Below are positions 7,690 through 15,367 of a DNA stretch of 16,956 bases, piece by piece. The notes under the pieces were generated by a model. It searched no databases. It was given only the letters and a program-made list of their open reading frames with translations, and had not been told where the DNA came from. Position 1 is the first letter of the stretch. Each line of letters starts with the position of its first letter. The translations under genes were made by a program, and so were the position numbers. Source of the stretch: Flavobacteriales bacterium. Its GTDB lineage: Bacteria > Bacteroidota > Bacteroidia > Flavobacteriales_D > Sanyastnellaceae. The stretch is taken from positions 1 through 16,956 of the forward strand of contig JAPKBK010000012.1 of the NCBI GenBank assembly GCA_028823435.1. The letters are read 5' to 3'.

Positions 7690-8685
7690 TCAGATGTTAA
7701 TGCCGAATATTTCTTTTTTCACCCAGCTTTTGCCCCAATCTTCAAGTTCTTGCTCGCTCCATAATTCGGGGAAGAAAATACGTTTTTGAAAACGCGGAGG
7801 AAGGTATTTCTGCCAATTTGTTCCGCCAGTTGCGGCGATATCTTCTGGGTCACGTTGAAGATAACGGACGGCAGATTTATAATGTGCGAGGGTCCAATTA
7901 ATGTTGACATTCACATCGAGCCAGCGCATTGCATGTTTGAGTTCATCTTTTAATTTGTCGTCGCCAGAAAAGGTTAATGAAGCCGCAGCTGACCGAATGT
8001 TTGCAGAAAAATATTCCTCCGCCATTTCGAGTAGATCACTGTCGTATTTCTTCTCAAACTGCTTCAGAGTGAGGGTTTTTGTGCCAGTCTTAAGCTCAGA
8101 TGCTCCTTCACGCCAGTACAGATGTTTGAAAACCTTCGGCAAATCATCAATTGTGGGGTTTGAAAATTTATCTCGGTGATTTTTGTGAGCGATCCGGTCA
8201 ATAGATGTTGAACAAATCTCAATTTTTCGGTATTGTGCGCTTTGGAATCCACTTGCGGGAAGCAGAGACATTCGAAATTTCAAGAACTCAGCGGCGTCCA
8301 TTCCGTCTACCATAATGTCAAAACTACTCGTGAGCGCCTCAAAGTATCTGTTTATTCTTCGAACTCTCTCAAGCAGGAAGGCAGGGGTGAGCTCACCAGC
8401 TTCGACACTTTGAGCCACCCGATCGAATTCGTGTAGACAAAGCTTAAAGTAAAGCTCGGTAATTTGATGGTAAATGATAAAGACCTTCTCATCTGGATAA
8501 GGTGTAATGGGCTGTTGTAAGTTTAGGAGCGTATCGAGGTTGATGTAATCCCAATAAGTCAGAAAGTCAGCGTAAAGTAGACCATCTAAATAGGAGGAAA
8601 TATCTTGTCCCATTGCAGCATATTTTTTCTGCAAGGCGTTAAGCTTATCCAAAATTTCAGGAGAAAAATCTTTGTTCGTAGGCAT
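7690..8685 (-). CDS. Tryptophan 2,3-dioxygenase
   Basis: A heme dioxygenase that opens the indole ring of L-tryptophan to give N-formylkynurenine, the first step of the kynurenine route. Starting at ATG 8685 the product is 331 residues; TTG at 8694, directly after the ridA stop, would add three. Visible family blocks are YADFLTYWDYINLDTLL, the VFIIYHQITELYFKLCLHEF block with the distal His73, FLKFRMSLLPASGFQSAQYR with substrate-binding Arg138, and NINWTLAHYKSAVRYL with His268 as probable proximal heme ligand. The ATGGTNWQKYL glycine-rich loop and RIFFPELW near the C-terminus complete the set. It is longer than the Xanthomonas enzyme mainly by an insert around 165-225. The adjoining RidA-like gene supports a role in tryptophan catabolism; kynureninase and later genes are not in the window. 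Confidence 0.93.
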   Translation of the reverse strand: MPTNKDFSPEILDKLNALQKKYAAMGQDISSYLDGLLYADFLTYWDYINLDTLLNLQQPITPYPDEKVFIIYHQITELYFKLCLHEFDRVAQSVEAGELTPAFLLERVRRINRYFEALTSSFDIMVDGMDAAEFLKFRMSLLPASGFQSAQYRKIEICSTSIDRIAHKNHRDKFSNPTIDDLPKVFKHLYWREGASELKTGTKTLTLKQFEKKYDSDLLEMAEEYFSANIRSAAASLTFSGDDKLKDELKHAMRWLDVNVNINWTLAHYKSAVRYLQRDPEDIAATGGTNWQKYLPPRFQKRIFFPELWSEQELEDWGKSWVKKEIFGINI

Positions 8686-8694
8686 GTCATTCAA

Positions 8695-9132
8695 TTATTT
8701 TACAGAGGCAATGCATTTTAACTCAATCGCGATGGGAGTGGGCAGGCAATTTACTTCAACAGTGGTTCTGCAAGGCCTATTTTCTCCAAGACCCGAGAAA
8801 TACGACGCATAGATGCGATTGAACGTTGCAAAATCGCTGGACATATTTACAAGGAATACCTGAATGTCTATTAACTCCTCCCAAGAACTTCCACTCGCTT
8901 CTAGAATGGCCTTGACGTTTGAAAAAACGGCATGCACCTGGGCTTCAAAATCATAGGTGATGATTTCACCACGCTCAGAGAGCTCAAGGCCAGGCACCTT
9001 GCTGTCGCCATTGCCTGATCCGGCCACACGTGGACCTACTCCACTTAAAAATAAAAGGTTCCCAACACGTCTGGCGTGGGGGTATGATCCGACCGGTTTG
9101 GGAGCAGAAGATGTAGAAATGCTATCACTCAT
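8695..9132 (-). CDS. RidA-family protein, probable 2-aminomuconate deaminase type
   Basis: A 145-residue YjgF/YER057c/UK114 (RidA) protein, a family of small trimeric enzymes that hydrolyse imines and enamines. It carries VGSYPHARRVGNLLFLSGVGPR (14-35), a long loop to FEAQVHAVFSNVKAILEASG, and the active-site block NRPCRTTVEVNCLPTPIAIELKCIA with Arg122 and Glu137. The PHARRVG...FLSGVGPR and PTPIAIELKCIA wording resembles members annotated as 2-aminomuconate deaminases of tryptophan or 2-aminobenzoate degradation more than housekeeping RidA; this subfamily call is from memory. Its stop is immediately followed by the start of the tryptophan dioxygenase gene, so the two are co-translated neighbours. 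It is first in the minus-strand run, and only 25 nt separate it from the divergent aminopeptidase. Confidence 0.87.
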   Translation of the reverse strand: MSDSISTSSAPKPVGSYPHARRVGNLLFLSGVGPRVAGSGNGDSKVPGLELSERGEIITYDFEAQVHAVFSNVKAILEASGSSWEELIDIQVFLVNMSSDFATFNRIYASYFSGLGENRPCRTTVEVNCLPTPIAIELKCIASVK

Positions 9133-9136
9133 GGCT

Positions 9137-9152
9137 CGAAGGTAGTACCTTG
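9137..9152. promoter_or_regulatory. Palindrome with outward-facing TACCTT boxes between ridA-like gene and aminopeptidase
   Basis: The 25-nt divergent gap (9133-9157) holds a perfect odd palindrome AAGGTAGTACCTT (9139-9151). Read outward it gives TACCTTCG on the minus strand (9144 to 9137), 4 nt before the RidA ATG, and TACCTTG on the plus strand (9146-9152), 5 nt before the aminopeptidase ATG. Both resemble the TAnnTTTG -7 element seen exactly before sufE at the same distance. No TTG -33 element is seen at the right spacing for either, so this could instead be an operator or coincidence. Confidence 0.35.
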
Positions 9153-9157
9153 CAGCT

Positions 9158-10447
9158 ATGCGTTACGAAAAATTACCCTCTGCGTTATACACACGTAATA
9201 GAAAAGTGTTGTCCGAGCTTATGGAATCCAAGGGTCTAGCCCTGTTTTTCTCCAATGATATTTTTCCAACAAGTGCTGACGGAGAGTTACCCTTTAAGCA
9301 AGCGTCGGATCTTTTTTACCTCAGTGGAGTGGATCAAGAGGAAACAATTTTGCTTCTTTTCCCTGATGCCCATGCGGTGTCAGACAGAGAGATTATTTTC
9401 ACGATTAAGACAAGTGCAGAGCTTGCGATTTGGCATGGGGCAAAGCTCACAAAGTCCGACATACAGGCACAGACAGGCGTGCAAAACGTACAATGGCTCT
9501 CGTCGTTTGACGCGATTCTACACCGTTTGATGGCTGAAGCGGATGTTTTATACCTCAACGACAATCCCCATACACGGGCGAACTCTCAAGTGGAAACAAG
9601 AGAGAAGAGAGAAAATGCGCGCATAAAAGCAACATATCCGAATCACAGAATTGCACGTTCATCTCCCTTTTTATATGACTTACGCGCCGTCAAACAGAAA
9701 TCTGAGATTCTTCAAATGCAACGCGCCTGTGACATCACAAAAGCGGGTCTGGATCGCGTTTTGCAGTTTGTAAAGCCAGGGGTCATGGAGTACGAGATTG
9801 AGGCTGAGTTTATGCATGAATTTCTAAGAAGAGGTTCTCGAGGTTTTGCCTACACACCGATTATTGGAAGTGGGCCTAGCGCTTGTGTCCTTCACTATAT
9901 AGAAAACAACAAGGAATGCAAAGCGGGCGACGTCATCCTATTAGATGTAGGTGCTGAATATGGCAACTACGCGGCTGACATGACAAGGTGTATTCCTGTG
10001 AGTGGAAAGTTCACCGACAGGCAAAGAGCGGTCTATAATTCAGTGTATTCGGTGATACAGAGTGCGATGAAACTGCTTCGTCCAGGCGTGAGTTTACACG
10101 ATTACCACAAAGAAGTCGGGGAGCTTATGACACGTCAACTTTTAGACCTTAAGCTGATCGACAAACACGATGTAGAGAAGCAATCCCCAGGGCATCCAGC
10201 CTACAAAAAGTATTTTATGCACGGGACTTCCCACTTTATAGGTCTTGATGTACATGATGTGGGCCACTGGCATAAGCCGATGCAAGCGGGCAATGTTTTT
10301 ACCTGTGAGCCTGGGATTTACATTCCTGAAGAAGGACTAGGAATCCGCTTGGAGAATGACATTGTAATCACAGAGGATGGGTTCGTTGACCTTATGGCGC
10401 ACATCCCTCTTGAGGCTGAGGCGATAGAAGACGGTATGAACGCTTAG
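9158..10447 (+). CDS. Xaa-Pro aminopeptidase (M24B, PepP-type)
   Basis: A dimetal cytoplasmic aminopeptidase that removes N-terminal residues preceding proline. The 429-residue product has the N-terminal creatinase-like AMP_N domain (about 1-145, with DLFYLSGVDQEETILLL) and the C-terminal pita-bread catalytic domain (about 175-425). The five metal ligands are all present: Asp263 in LLDVGAEYGNYAADMTR, Asp274 in the same block, His359 in FMHGTSHFIGLDVHDVG, Glu384 in FTCEPGIYIP and Glu399 in GIRLENDIVIT. The order D-D-H-E-E and the length match E. coli PepP. No signal peptide is seen. It stands alone between the divergent ridA-like gene and the exported-protein operon, with 67 nt downstream. The ATG at 9158 sits 5 nt after a TACCTTG box. 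Confidence 0.93.
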   Translation: MRYEKLPSALYTRNRKVLSELMESKGLALFFSNDIFPTSADGELPFKQASDLFYLSGVDQEETILLLFPDAHAVSDREIIFTIKTSAELAIWHGAKLTKSDIQAQTGVQNVQWLSSFDAILHRLMAEADVLYLNDNPHTRANSQVETREKRENARIKATYPNHRIARSSPFLYDLRAVKQKSEILQMQRACDITKAGLDRVLQFVKPGVMEYEIEAEFMHEFLRRGSRGFAYTPIIGSGPSACVLHYIENNKECKAGDVILLDVGAEYGNYAADMTRCIPVSGKFTDRQRAVYNSVYSVIQSAMKLLRPGVSLHDYHKEVGELMTRQLLDLKLIDKHDVEKQSPGHPAYKKYFMHGTSHFIGLDVHDVGHWHKPMQAGNVFTCEPGIYIPEEGLGIRLENDIVITEDGFVDLMAHIPLEAEAIEDGMNA

Positions 10448-10451
10448 GTCC

Positions 10452-10479
10452 TTGAGAAAAGCAAGACAATTTACACTTG
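10452..10479 (+). promoter_or_regulatory. Weak candidate promoter for the exported-protein operon
   Basis: TTG at 10452-10454, a 17-nt spacer and TACACTTG at 10472-10479, one mismatch from the Bacteroidota TAnnTTTG -7 element. A start a few bases downstream would leave a leader of roughly 30 nt before the ATG at 10515. The spacer is shorter than the usual 19 or so, so the call is tentative. Confidence 0.25.
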
Positions 10480-10514
10480 GATGCACTAACTTGTAGGCCA
10501 AACAAAGATGGAAT

Positions 10515-12098
10515 ATGATGAATAATTTTTGTAAGATTTTAGCGGTGTCGACGGTTTTATTGTCGATGAATTTCACAACTGTAAATGCCCAGTTTGTAGG
10601 CTATACAGTTGAATTAGACACGATGTTTTTAGAGGAAGGGAGCGACCTAGAATTCTATGGCGCATATCGTGTTTACGCGAATTTCACAAACCAGAATGAT
10701 GCAATTAGCGCTTTATATTCAGATGTGGTAGCCCTTGGCACCCCTCCCATGTTCATCGGTGCGCCCTCTGGGTGTCACAATCCTGTTGACGGAAGTGCAG
10801 CCATTGCTGCTGCAAACACTTCCGCTTTTTGGAGCGCTTTTCCGGAATATGAATTCGACACTTACTGGACCATTGGTATGGCAAGTGGAGATGCTATTGG
10901 TCAGCTTCCATCGACTGTAGGAATGCCCGCTGGAGATGAAGTTTGCTCGGGTTCCACAAGCGACGGAGCTGTATTCGCGATTGGCATTCCACCAAATGCT
11001 TTGGCTGGAGAAAATCTAAGGGTGTTAATTGCGCAAGTCACAACGAGTGGAGACTGGTCGCTTCAGACTTGTATCTCTACGTTTATCAATGCTGACCAAA
11101 CGGATGAACAAGCAAGTTGCCCAGACCTGCTAGAGGTTGTTCACCCTTACCTGGATGGAGAATGTGTCAACGACACGGACGGTGATGGCGTGTGTGATGA
11201 GTTTGAAATCGAAGGATGTTTCGAGCCAGACGCATGTAACTATGACCCAACTGCAACAGACGATAGTATGAATTGTGATTACACGTGTTATGGTTGTATC
11301 GACGATGTGGCATGTAATTTTAATGATATCGCGACCATTGATGATGGAACATGTGATTTTTTAAGTTGTGCTGGCTGTACGAATGCGATGGCATGCAACT
11401 ATGACATGGAAGCGACACTCGACGATTCTACTTGTTTTTTACCTGGAGACCCTTGTGATGATGGAGACCAGTATTCTTTTGACGATGTGATTCAAGATGA
11501 TTGTATGTGTTTGGGATATGGATGCAATGATCCAGATGCGTGTAACTATTCAGAAACAGCTATTCCAGATCCTGCTATTTGTAGCTACCTGAGTACGTAT
11601 ACAATCTCAGGAGAAGTGGTCCCGACAGCAAACATGCTCTTGTCCTACTCGTACCCTAACACTACCGGAAGCACATACGACTGGGTCTCTACAAGCGGTG
11701 ATGTTACAGATGGAGAAGGCACTTCTGATATAAACGTGTCGTGGTGGGGCTCTGGATCGGGCTCTCTATGCGTCACAGAAACGAACAGTGGTGGATGCTC
11801 CAGTGATCAAGTTTGCCTCGCAGTAAATATCTCGCCAGTTTCCATTGATGAGCTTAAGAGCATTGATTTCGAGATTTATCCCACTCCGGCTTCGACGGTA
11901 CTTCATATAAATATTTTTGAAGCAACATCAGGCGAAGCTGTGCTTCTTTTGCGAGATTATTCAGGTCGTATTGTGAGAAGCTACACTTTGCAAAACGCCA
12001 CGACAATAGATGTTTCCGAAATTTCAAGAGGTGCATATATTTTACAACTAAACCTTGAAGGAGGGAACCCGTCATATAAGCACGTGATTTTAAATTAA
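10515..12098 (+). CDS. Secreted Cys-repeat protein with T9SS C-terminal sorting domain
   Basis: A 527-residue exported protein of unknown function. An N-terminal Sec signal (about 1-25, ending TVNAQ) is followed by a novel-looking 170-residue domain with no family I recognise. Next comes an acidic DTDGDGVCDEFE stretch (220-231) resembling a thrombospondin type 3 calcium loop, and four Cys-rich repeats of the GC....ACNY type (234-358). A PKD-like beta-sandwich follows (about 361-440, with YDWVSTSGDV and INVSWWGSGSGSLCV). The end is a Por-secretion tail (about 444-527): FEIYPTPASTVLHI, LLLRDYSGRIV, and ISRGAYILQLNLEGG. That tail directs type IX secretion to the cell surface or medium. ATG at 10518 is an equally good start. 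The DUF1800 gene begins 9 nt after its stop, so it leads a four-gene operon. Confidence 0.87.
   Translation: MMNNFCKILAVSTVLLSMNFTTVNAQFVGYTVELDTMFLEEGSDLEFYGAYRVYANFTNQNDAISALYSDVVALGTPPMFIGAPSGCHNPVDGSAAIAAANTSAFWSAFPEYEFDTYWTIGMASGDAIGQLPSTVGMPAGDEVCSGSTSDGAVFAIGIPPNALAGENLRVLIAQVTTSGDWSLQTCISTFINADQTDEQASCPDLLEVVHPYLDGECVNDTDGDGVCDEFEIEGCFEPDACNYDPTATDDSMNCDYTCYGCIDDVACNFNDIATIDDGTCDFLSCAGCTNAMACNYDMEATLDDSTCFLPGDPCDDGDQYSFDDVIQDDCMCLGYGCNDPDACNYSETAIPDPAICSYLSTYTISGEVVPTANMLLSYSYPNTTGSTYDWVSTSGDVTDGEGTSDINVSWWGSGSGSLCVTETNSGGCSSDQVCLAVNISPVSIDELKSIDFEIYPTPASTVLHINIFEATSGEAVLLLRDYSGRIVRSYTLQNATTIDVSEISRGAYILQLNLEGGNPSYKHVILN
11214..11588 (+). repeat. Four tandem Cys-rich GC....ACNY repeats within the T9SS-sorted protein
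   Basis: Repeat units begin at 11214, 11292, 11373 and 11520. Each encodes GC, four residues, ACNY or ACNF, then an acidic stretch with A-T/I and a further Cys: GCFEPDACNYDPTAT, GCIDDVACNFNDIAT, GCTNAMACNYDMEAT and GCNDPDACNYSETAI. The first three are spaced 26-27 codons apart; the fourth follows a 22-codon longer linker. Similar repeats occur in many surface proteins of marine Bacteroidota. The paired cysteines suggest disulfide-bonded units and the acidic residues possible calcium binding; both are inference. Confidence 0.85.
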
Positions 12099-12107
12099 TC
12101 TGAAACA

Positions 12108-13964
12108 ATGAAAAAAGATTGGGTTTTATATGGATGCTTTCTGTTATATACAGCAAATTTCTCTGCCCAAACGTTGCCTCACACAGATTATTTGGGCGCG
12201 GGACATGTGACAGGGATATCTGTCACCTCCAGCGGAACAGGATTATTAGGCGAAGGGATCAACACCATGAATGGCTCTGGCATGGACCAACAACTTCGTG
12301 ATGCAGCCAGGTTCTTAGGTCAGGCAACTACAGGGTTTGATTTCGAGGACATTGAAGGACTTTCAGAACAAGGTTTTGAAAACTGGATAGATGAGCAGAT
12401 CTTGTTGCCAGAAATGAACTACCTCGACACTACCCGAATGGTATGGGACCATTTCGTTCAAGCATATTATGATGAATGGGGCGAGATCATCATCAACGGC
12501 AATGAAGATGTCTTTCCAGCAAATTTTTATTGGCGCATGGCATGGTGGAACAATGCGATGTCGGGAGAAGACTTGTTGAGGCAGAAAGTTGCGTTGGCAC
12601 TCAGCGAAATATTAGTGACCTCTGAAGATTCTAAATTAGATCGTGATGCTTTTGGATTGGCATCTTATTATGATGTTTTGTATTCGCACGCTTTTGGCAA
12701 TTACAGAGATTTGCTCGAGGAAGCGACATATCATCCAGCCATGGGATACTTTCTCAGCTCGATCAACAATTCGCCGACCAACGAAGCAGAAAACATTCAT
12801 CCTGATGAAAACTATGCACGAGAGGTTATGCAGCTGTTTACAATAGGGGTTTATCAACTAGAACTGGACGGCTCCATTGTCACAGATGAAGATGGTGTTC
12901 CGGTTCCGACTTATGAGAACAACGATGTTGGAGAACTGGCAAAAGTATTTACCGGTTTGGGGCCAGCACAATATTGGTCGCCATGGGTCGATTATTCCGA
13001 GGAGACAGTTGAATGGGGTGTTTGGTACAATACGGTTCCATTTATTAATTCTACCATGCCGATGGTCATGTTCGAAGGTTGGCATGAGGAGGGAGTCAAG
13101 AATCTGCTTAACGGAGGAGCCACGGTAGATGGTGCTTCAGGCGGCCAGGACATCGATTTGGCTTTAGACTTTCTATTTAACCACTCAAACACAGCGCCTT
13201 TTGTAAGTAAACTGCTGATTCAAAGAATGGTGAAGTCGAATCCTTCTCCTGAATATATTGAACGTGTGGCATCGGTATTTGTGAACAATGGAGAAGGGGT
13301 GAGGGGAGATTTGTCTGCGGTTGTGAAGACGATTCTTCTGGATGAGGAAGCAAGACATTGTTCTTGGATTGAAGACATAAGCAGTGGAAAGATGCGGGAA
13401 CCCATGATGCGGTACATGCAATTGTTGAAGGCTTTCAATGCCTCAAATCAATCGGGTAAGATGTGGAGTGTTGGCAGGAGAGCTGAAGAAATGGGGCAAC
13501 ATCCGATGGCGTCACCAACGGTGTTCAATTTCTTTATGCCGACTTACGCGCCTTCAGGCCCGATATCGGATTCATCCTTAGTCGCACCTGAGTTTGAATT
13601 GTTAAACTCGGCAAGTTCCATTAAATATATCAATCTCATTTCTGAGATGTGTTTCGGAGAAGTGTATATGGAGTCCATTACAATGGCGCATCCGGATGAC
13701 ATTGGAATCCCTTGGTGGGACACGGCCGCTTCTCCCGATGACAATGTCACCTTAGACTTTGAGGATGAAATCATTTTGGCATCAAATGATGTACACGCAA
13801 TGGTCGATAGGCTTAACATACTCCTTGCAGGCGGGACAGCCTCTTCAGAAACGTTAGACACCATTTCAACGCTCATCGATGTAGAAAATATTGCACCTGC
13901 AGATAGAGTTAAAGTGGCCCTATATCTTCTCTTAATTTCCCCGGATTATATCATCCAAAAGTGA
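12108..13964 (+). CDS. DUF1800 family exported protein
   Basis: A 618-residue protein of the DUF1800 family, whose biochemical role is not established. A Sec signal peptide (about 1-20, ending NFSAQ) predicts export. Family blocks are ARFLGQATTGFDFEDI (67-82), LLRQKVALALSEILVTS (156-172), YYDVLYSHAFGNYRDLLEEA (187-206) with TYHPAMGYFLS, PDENYAREVMQLFTIGVYQL (232-251), and HPMASPTVFNFFMPTYAP (465-482). The protein ends in ISPDYIIQK, the usual family end, with no T9SS tail. An unusual glycine/serine-rich segment (29-58) separates the signal from the first family block. The stop overlaps a GTG that could start the next gene, and the DUF1501 partner follows directly; this pairing recurs widely in bacteria and implies joint function. 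ATG at 12108 gives a good signal peptide. Confidence 0.92.
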   Translation: MKKDWVLYGCFLLYTANFSAQTLPHTDYLGAGHVTGISVTSSGTGLLGEGINTMNGSGMDQQLRDAARFLGQATTGFDFEDIEGLSEQGFENWIDEQILLPEMNYLDTTRMVWDHFVQAYYDEWGEIIINGNEDVFPANFYWRMAWWNNAMSGEDLLRQKVALALSEILVTSEDSKLDRDAFGLASYYDVLYSHAFGNYRDLLEEATYHPAMGYFLSSINNSPTNEAENIHPDENYAREVMQLFTIGVYQLELDGSIVTDEDGVPVPTYENNDVGELAKVFTGLGPAQYWSPWVDYSEETVEWGVWYNTVPFINSTMPMVMFEGWHEEGVKNLLNGGATVDGASGGQDIDLALDFLFNHSNTAPFVSKLLIQRMVKSNPSPEYIERVASVFVNNGEGVRGDLSAVVKTILLDEEARHCSWIEDISSGKMREPMMRYMQLLKAFNASNQSGKMWSVGRRAEEMGQHPMASPTVFNFFMPTYAPSGPISDSSLVAPEFELLNSASSIKYINLISEMCFGEVYMESITMAHPDDIGIPWWDTAASPDDNVTLDFEDEIILASNDVHAMVDRLNILLAGGTASSETLDTISTLIDVENIAPADRVKVALYLLLISPDYIIQK

Positions 13965-13969
13965 TCCCA

Positions 13970-15361
13970 ATGAAACACAAAAACAAAATATCAAGGAGAA
14001 ATTTCATAGGCACTACGGGATGCGCTGCAATGGGCTCAACCGCCTTTCTGTCATCATTTACCACTCTGGGAATGATGAATTCCCTTGCACCATCACCACC
14101 ACCTGATGACTACAAGGCTCTTGTGTGTATTCTACTTGCGGGAGGTAACGATTCGTACAACATGATCGTACCAACATCTGCGGACCCCTATAATGTTTAC
14201 GCCACCACGAGGTCAAACTTGGCGTTGCCACAAGGCGATCTTTTGCCCCTTGATTACACCGATGCTTCGGGCATCAATTACGGTCTTAACCCTGCCATGC
14301 CTGAGGTGGCTAACATGTTCAATACGGGAAGAGCAGCAGTGATTGCAAATGTCGGGACCTTGATTGAGCCAGTAACTAAAGCCCAAGTCTTGTCAGGTGC
14401 TGCCCCCGTTCCTTTAGGGTTGAAATCTCATTCAGACCAGGCGCGTCATTGGCAAACATCTGTTCCTCAGTCGCGCAATGCGAAAGGGTGGGGCGGAAAA
14501 GTTGCAGACATCCTTGCTTCTGGCAACTCAAATCAAGACATGTCCATGAACCTTTCACTTGCTGGGACGAACCTATGGCAAGCTGGAAATACTGTTGACG
14601 AATTCACGATTACACCTCAAGGAAGCGTTGGCATCAATATGCTCAACAGCACAGATGCTATGTCGATGCTTGTGGGCGAAGGTGTGTCAAACATCATGGA
14701 TCAGCAATACGCTGACATTCTCAAGCAGACTTATGCGAACAAAGTGAACGCATCCCAAAACCAACATAACGTTTTCACGTCGGCCCTCTCAGATTTAAAC
14801 CCTTTGTCGACAGAATTTGCCAACAACCAATTTTCAAAACAAATGAAAATGGTGGCCAACAGCATTGCTGTTTCTGGATCGCTTGGTATGGAAAGACAGA
14901 CTTATTATCTCAAACTAGGTGGATTTGACACACACGGAGAGGTCATCAACAACCAAGCAGCCAAACTCTCGCTTTTGAGTGGTGCAATCGGATCGTTTTA
15001 TGAAGCCATGGACGAGCTCGGAATCTCAGAAAAGGTGACGACATTTACAATTTCAGACTTTGCACGGACCCTAACATCTAACGGTGGTGGCTCAGATCAC
15101 GGATGGGGCGGTCACTCTATGGTGTTTGGAGGTGCGGTAAATGGTGGGCAGTTCTATGGCCAATATCCATCTTTAGATCTGGGTGGAAACTTGGATATCG
15201 GAAATGGCGTTATGATTCCCGAGATTTCTACAGATCAATATTTTTCTGAACTCGCGCTTTGGATGGGCGTTTCCCCCTCGGATCTTCCAAACATATTTCC
15301 CAATCTAGAGAACTTCTATACACCAGGGGTTGGCACCCCTATTGGATTTATGAATCTTTAA
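13970..15361 (+). CDS. DUF1501 family protein with twin-arginine signal
   Basis: A 463-residue DUF1501 protein, a family related in fold to alkaline phosphatase/sulfatase enzymes but without an established substrate. The N-terminus has a Tat motif, SRRNFIG (8-14), then an alanine/glycine-rich hydrophobic stretch, so it is predicted to be exported folded, probably with metal bound. Conserved blocks are LLAGGNDSYNMIVP (55-68), SHSDQARHWQT (153-163), KLGGFDTHGE (315-324), ISDFARTL (361-368) and GGSDHGWGGHSMVFGGAVNGG (373-393); the Asp/His residues in these are candidate metal ligands. ATG at 13970 is preferred; the GTG at 13961 would add three residues and overlap the DUF1800 stop. The C-terminus is short and lacks a T9SS tail. 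A small discoidin-like gene starts 6 nt after its stop. Confidence 0.92.
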   Translation: MKHKNKISRRNFIGTTGCAAMGSTAFLSSFTTLGMMNSLAPSPPPDDYKALVCILLAGGNDSYNMIVPTSADPYNVYATTRSNLALPQGDLLPLDYTDASGINYGLNPAMPEVANMFNTGRAAVIANVGTLIEPVTKAQVLSGAAPVPLGLKSHSDQARHWQTSVPQSRNAKGWGGKVADILASGNSNQDMSMNLSLAGTNLWQAGNTVDEFTITPQGSVGINMLNSTDAMSMLVGEGVSNIMDQQYADILKQTYANKVNASQNQHNVFTSALSDLNPLSTEFANNQFSKQMKMVANSIAVSGSLGMERQTYYLKLGGFDTHGEVINNQAAKLSLLSGAIGSFYEAMDELGISEKVTTFTISDFARTLTSNGGGSDHGWGGHSMVFGGAVNGGQFYGQYPSLDLGGNLDIGNGVMIPEISTDQYFSELALWMGVSPSDLPNIFPNLENFYTPGVGTPIGFMNL

Positions 15362-15367
15362 TTTAGA

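Noticed and set aside
11159..11207. DTDGDG stretch considered as part of another dockerin-like module
   Set aside because: Only one acidic loop is present, without the DLL..L..FG helix that follows in the dockerin-like tails; it fits a thrombospondin type 3-like loop better.
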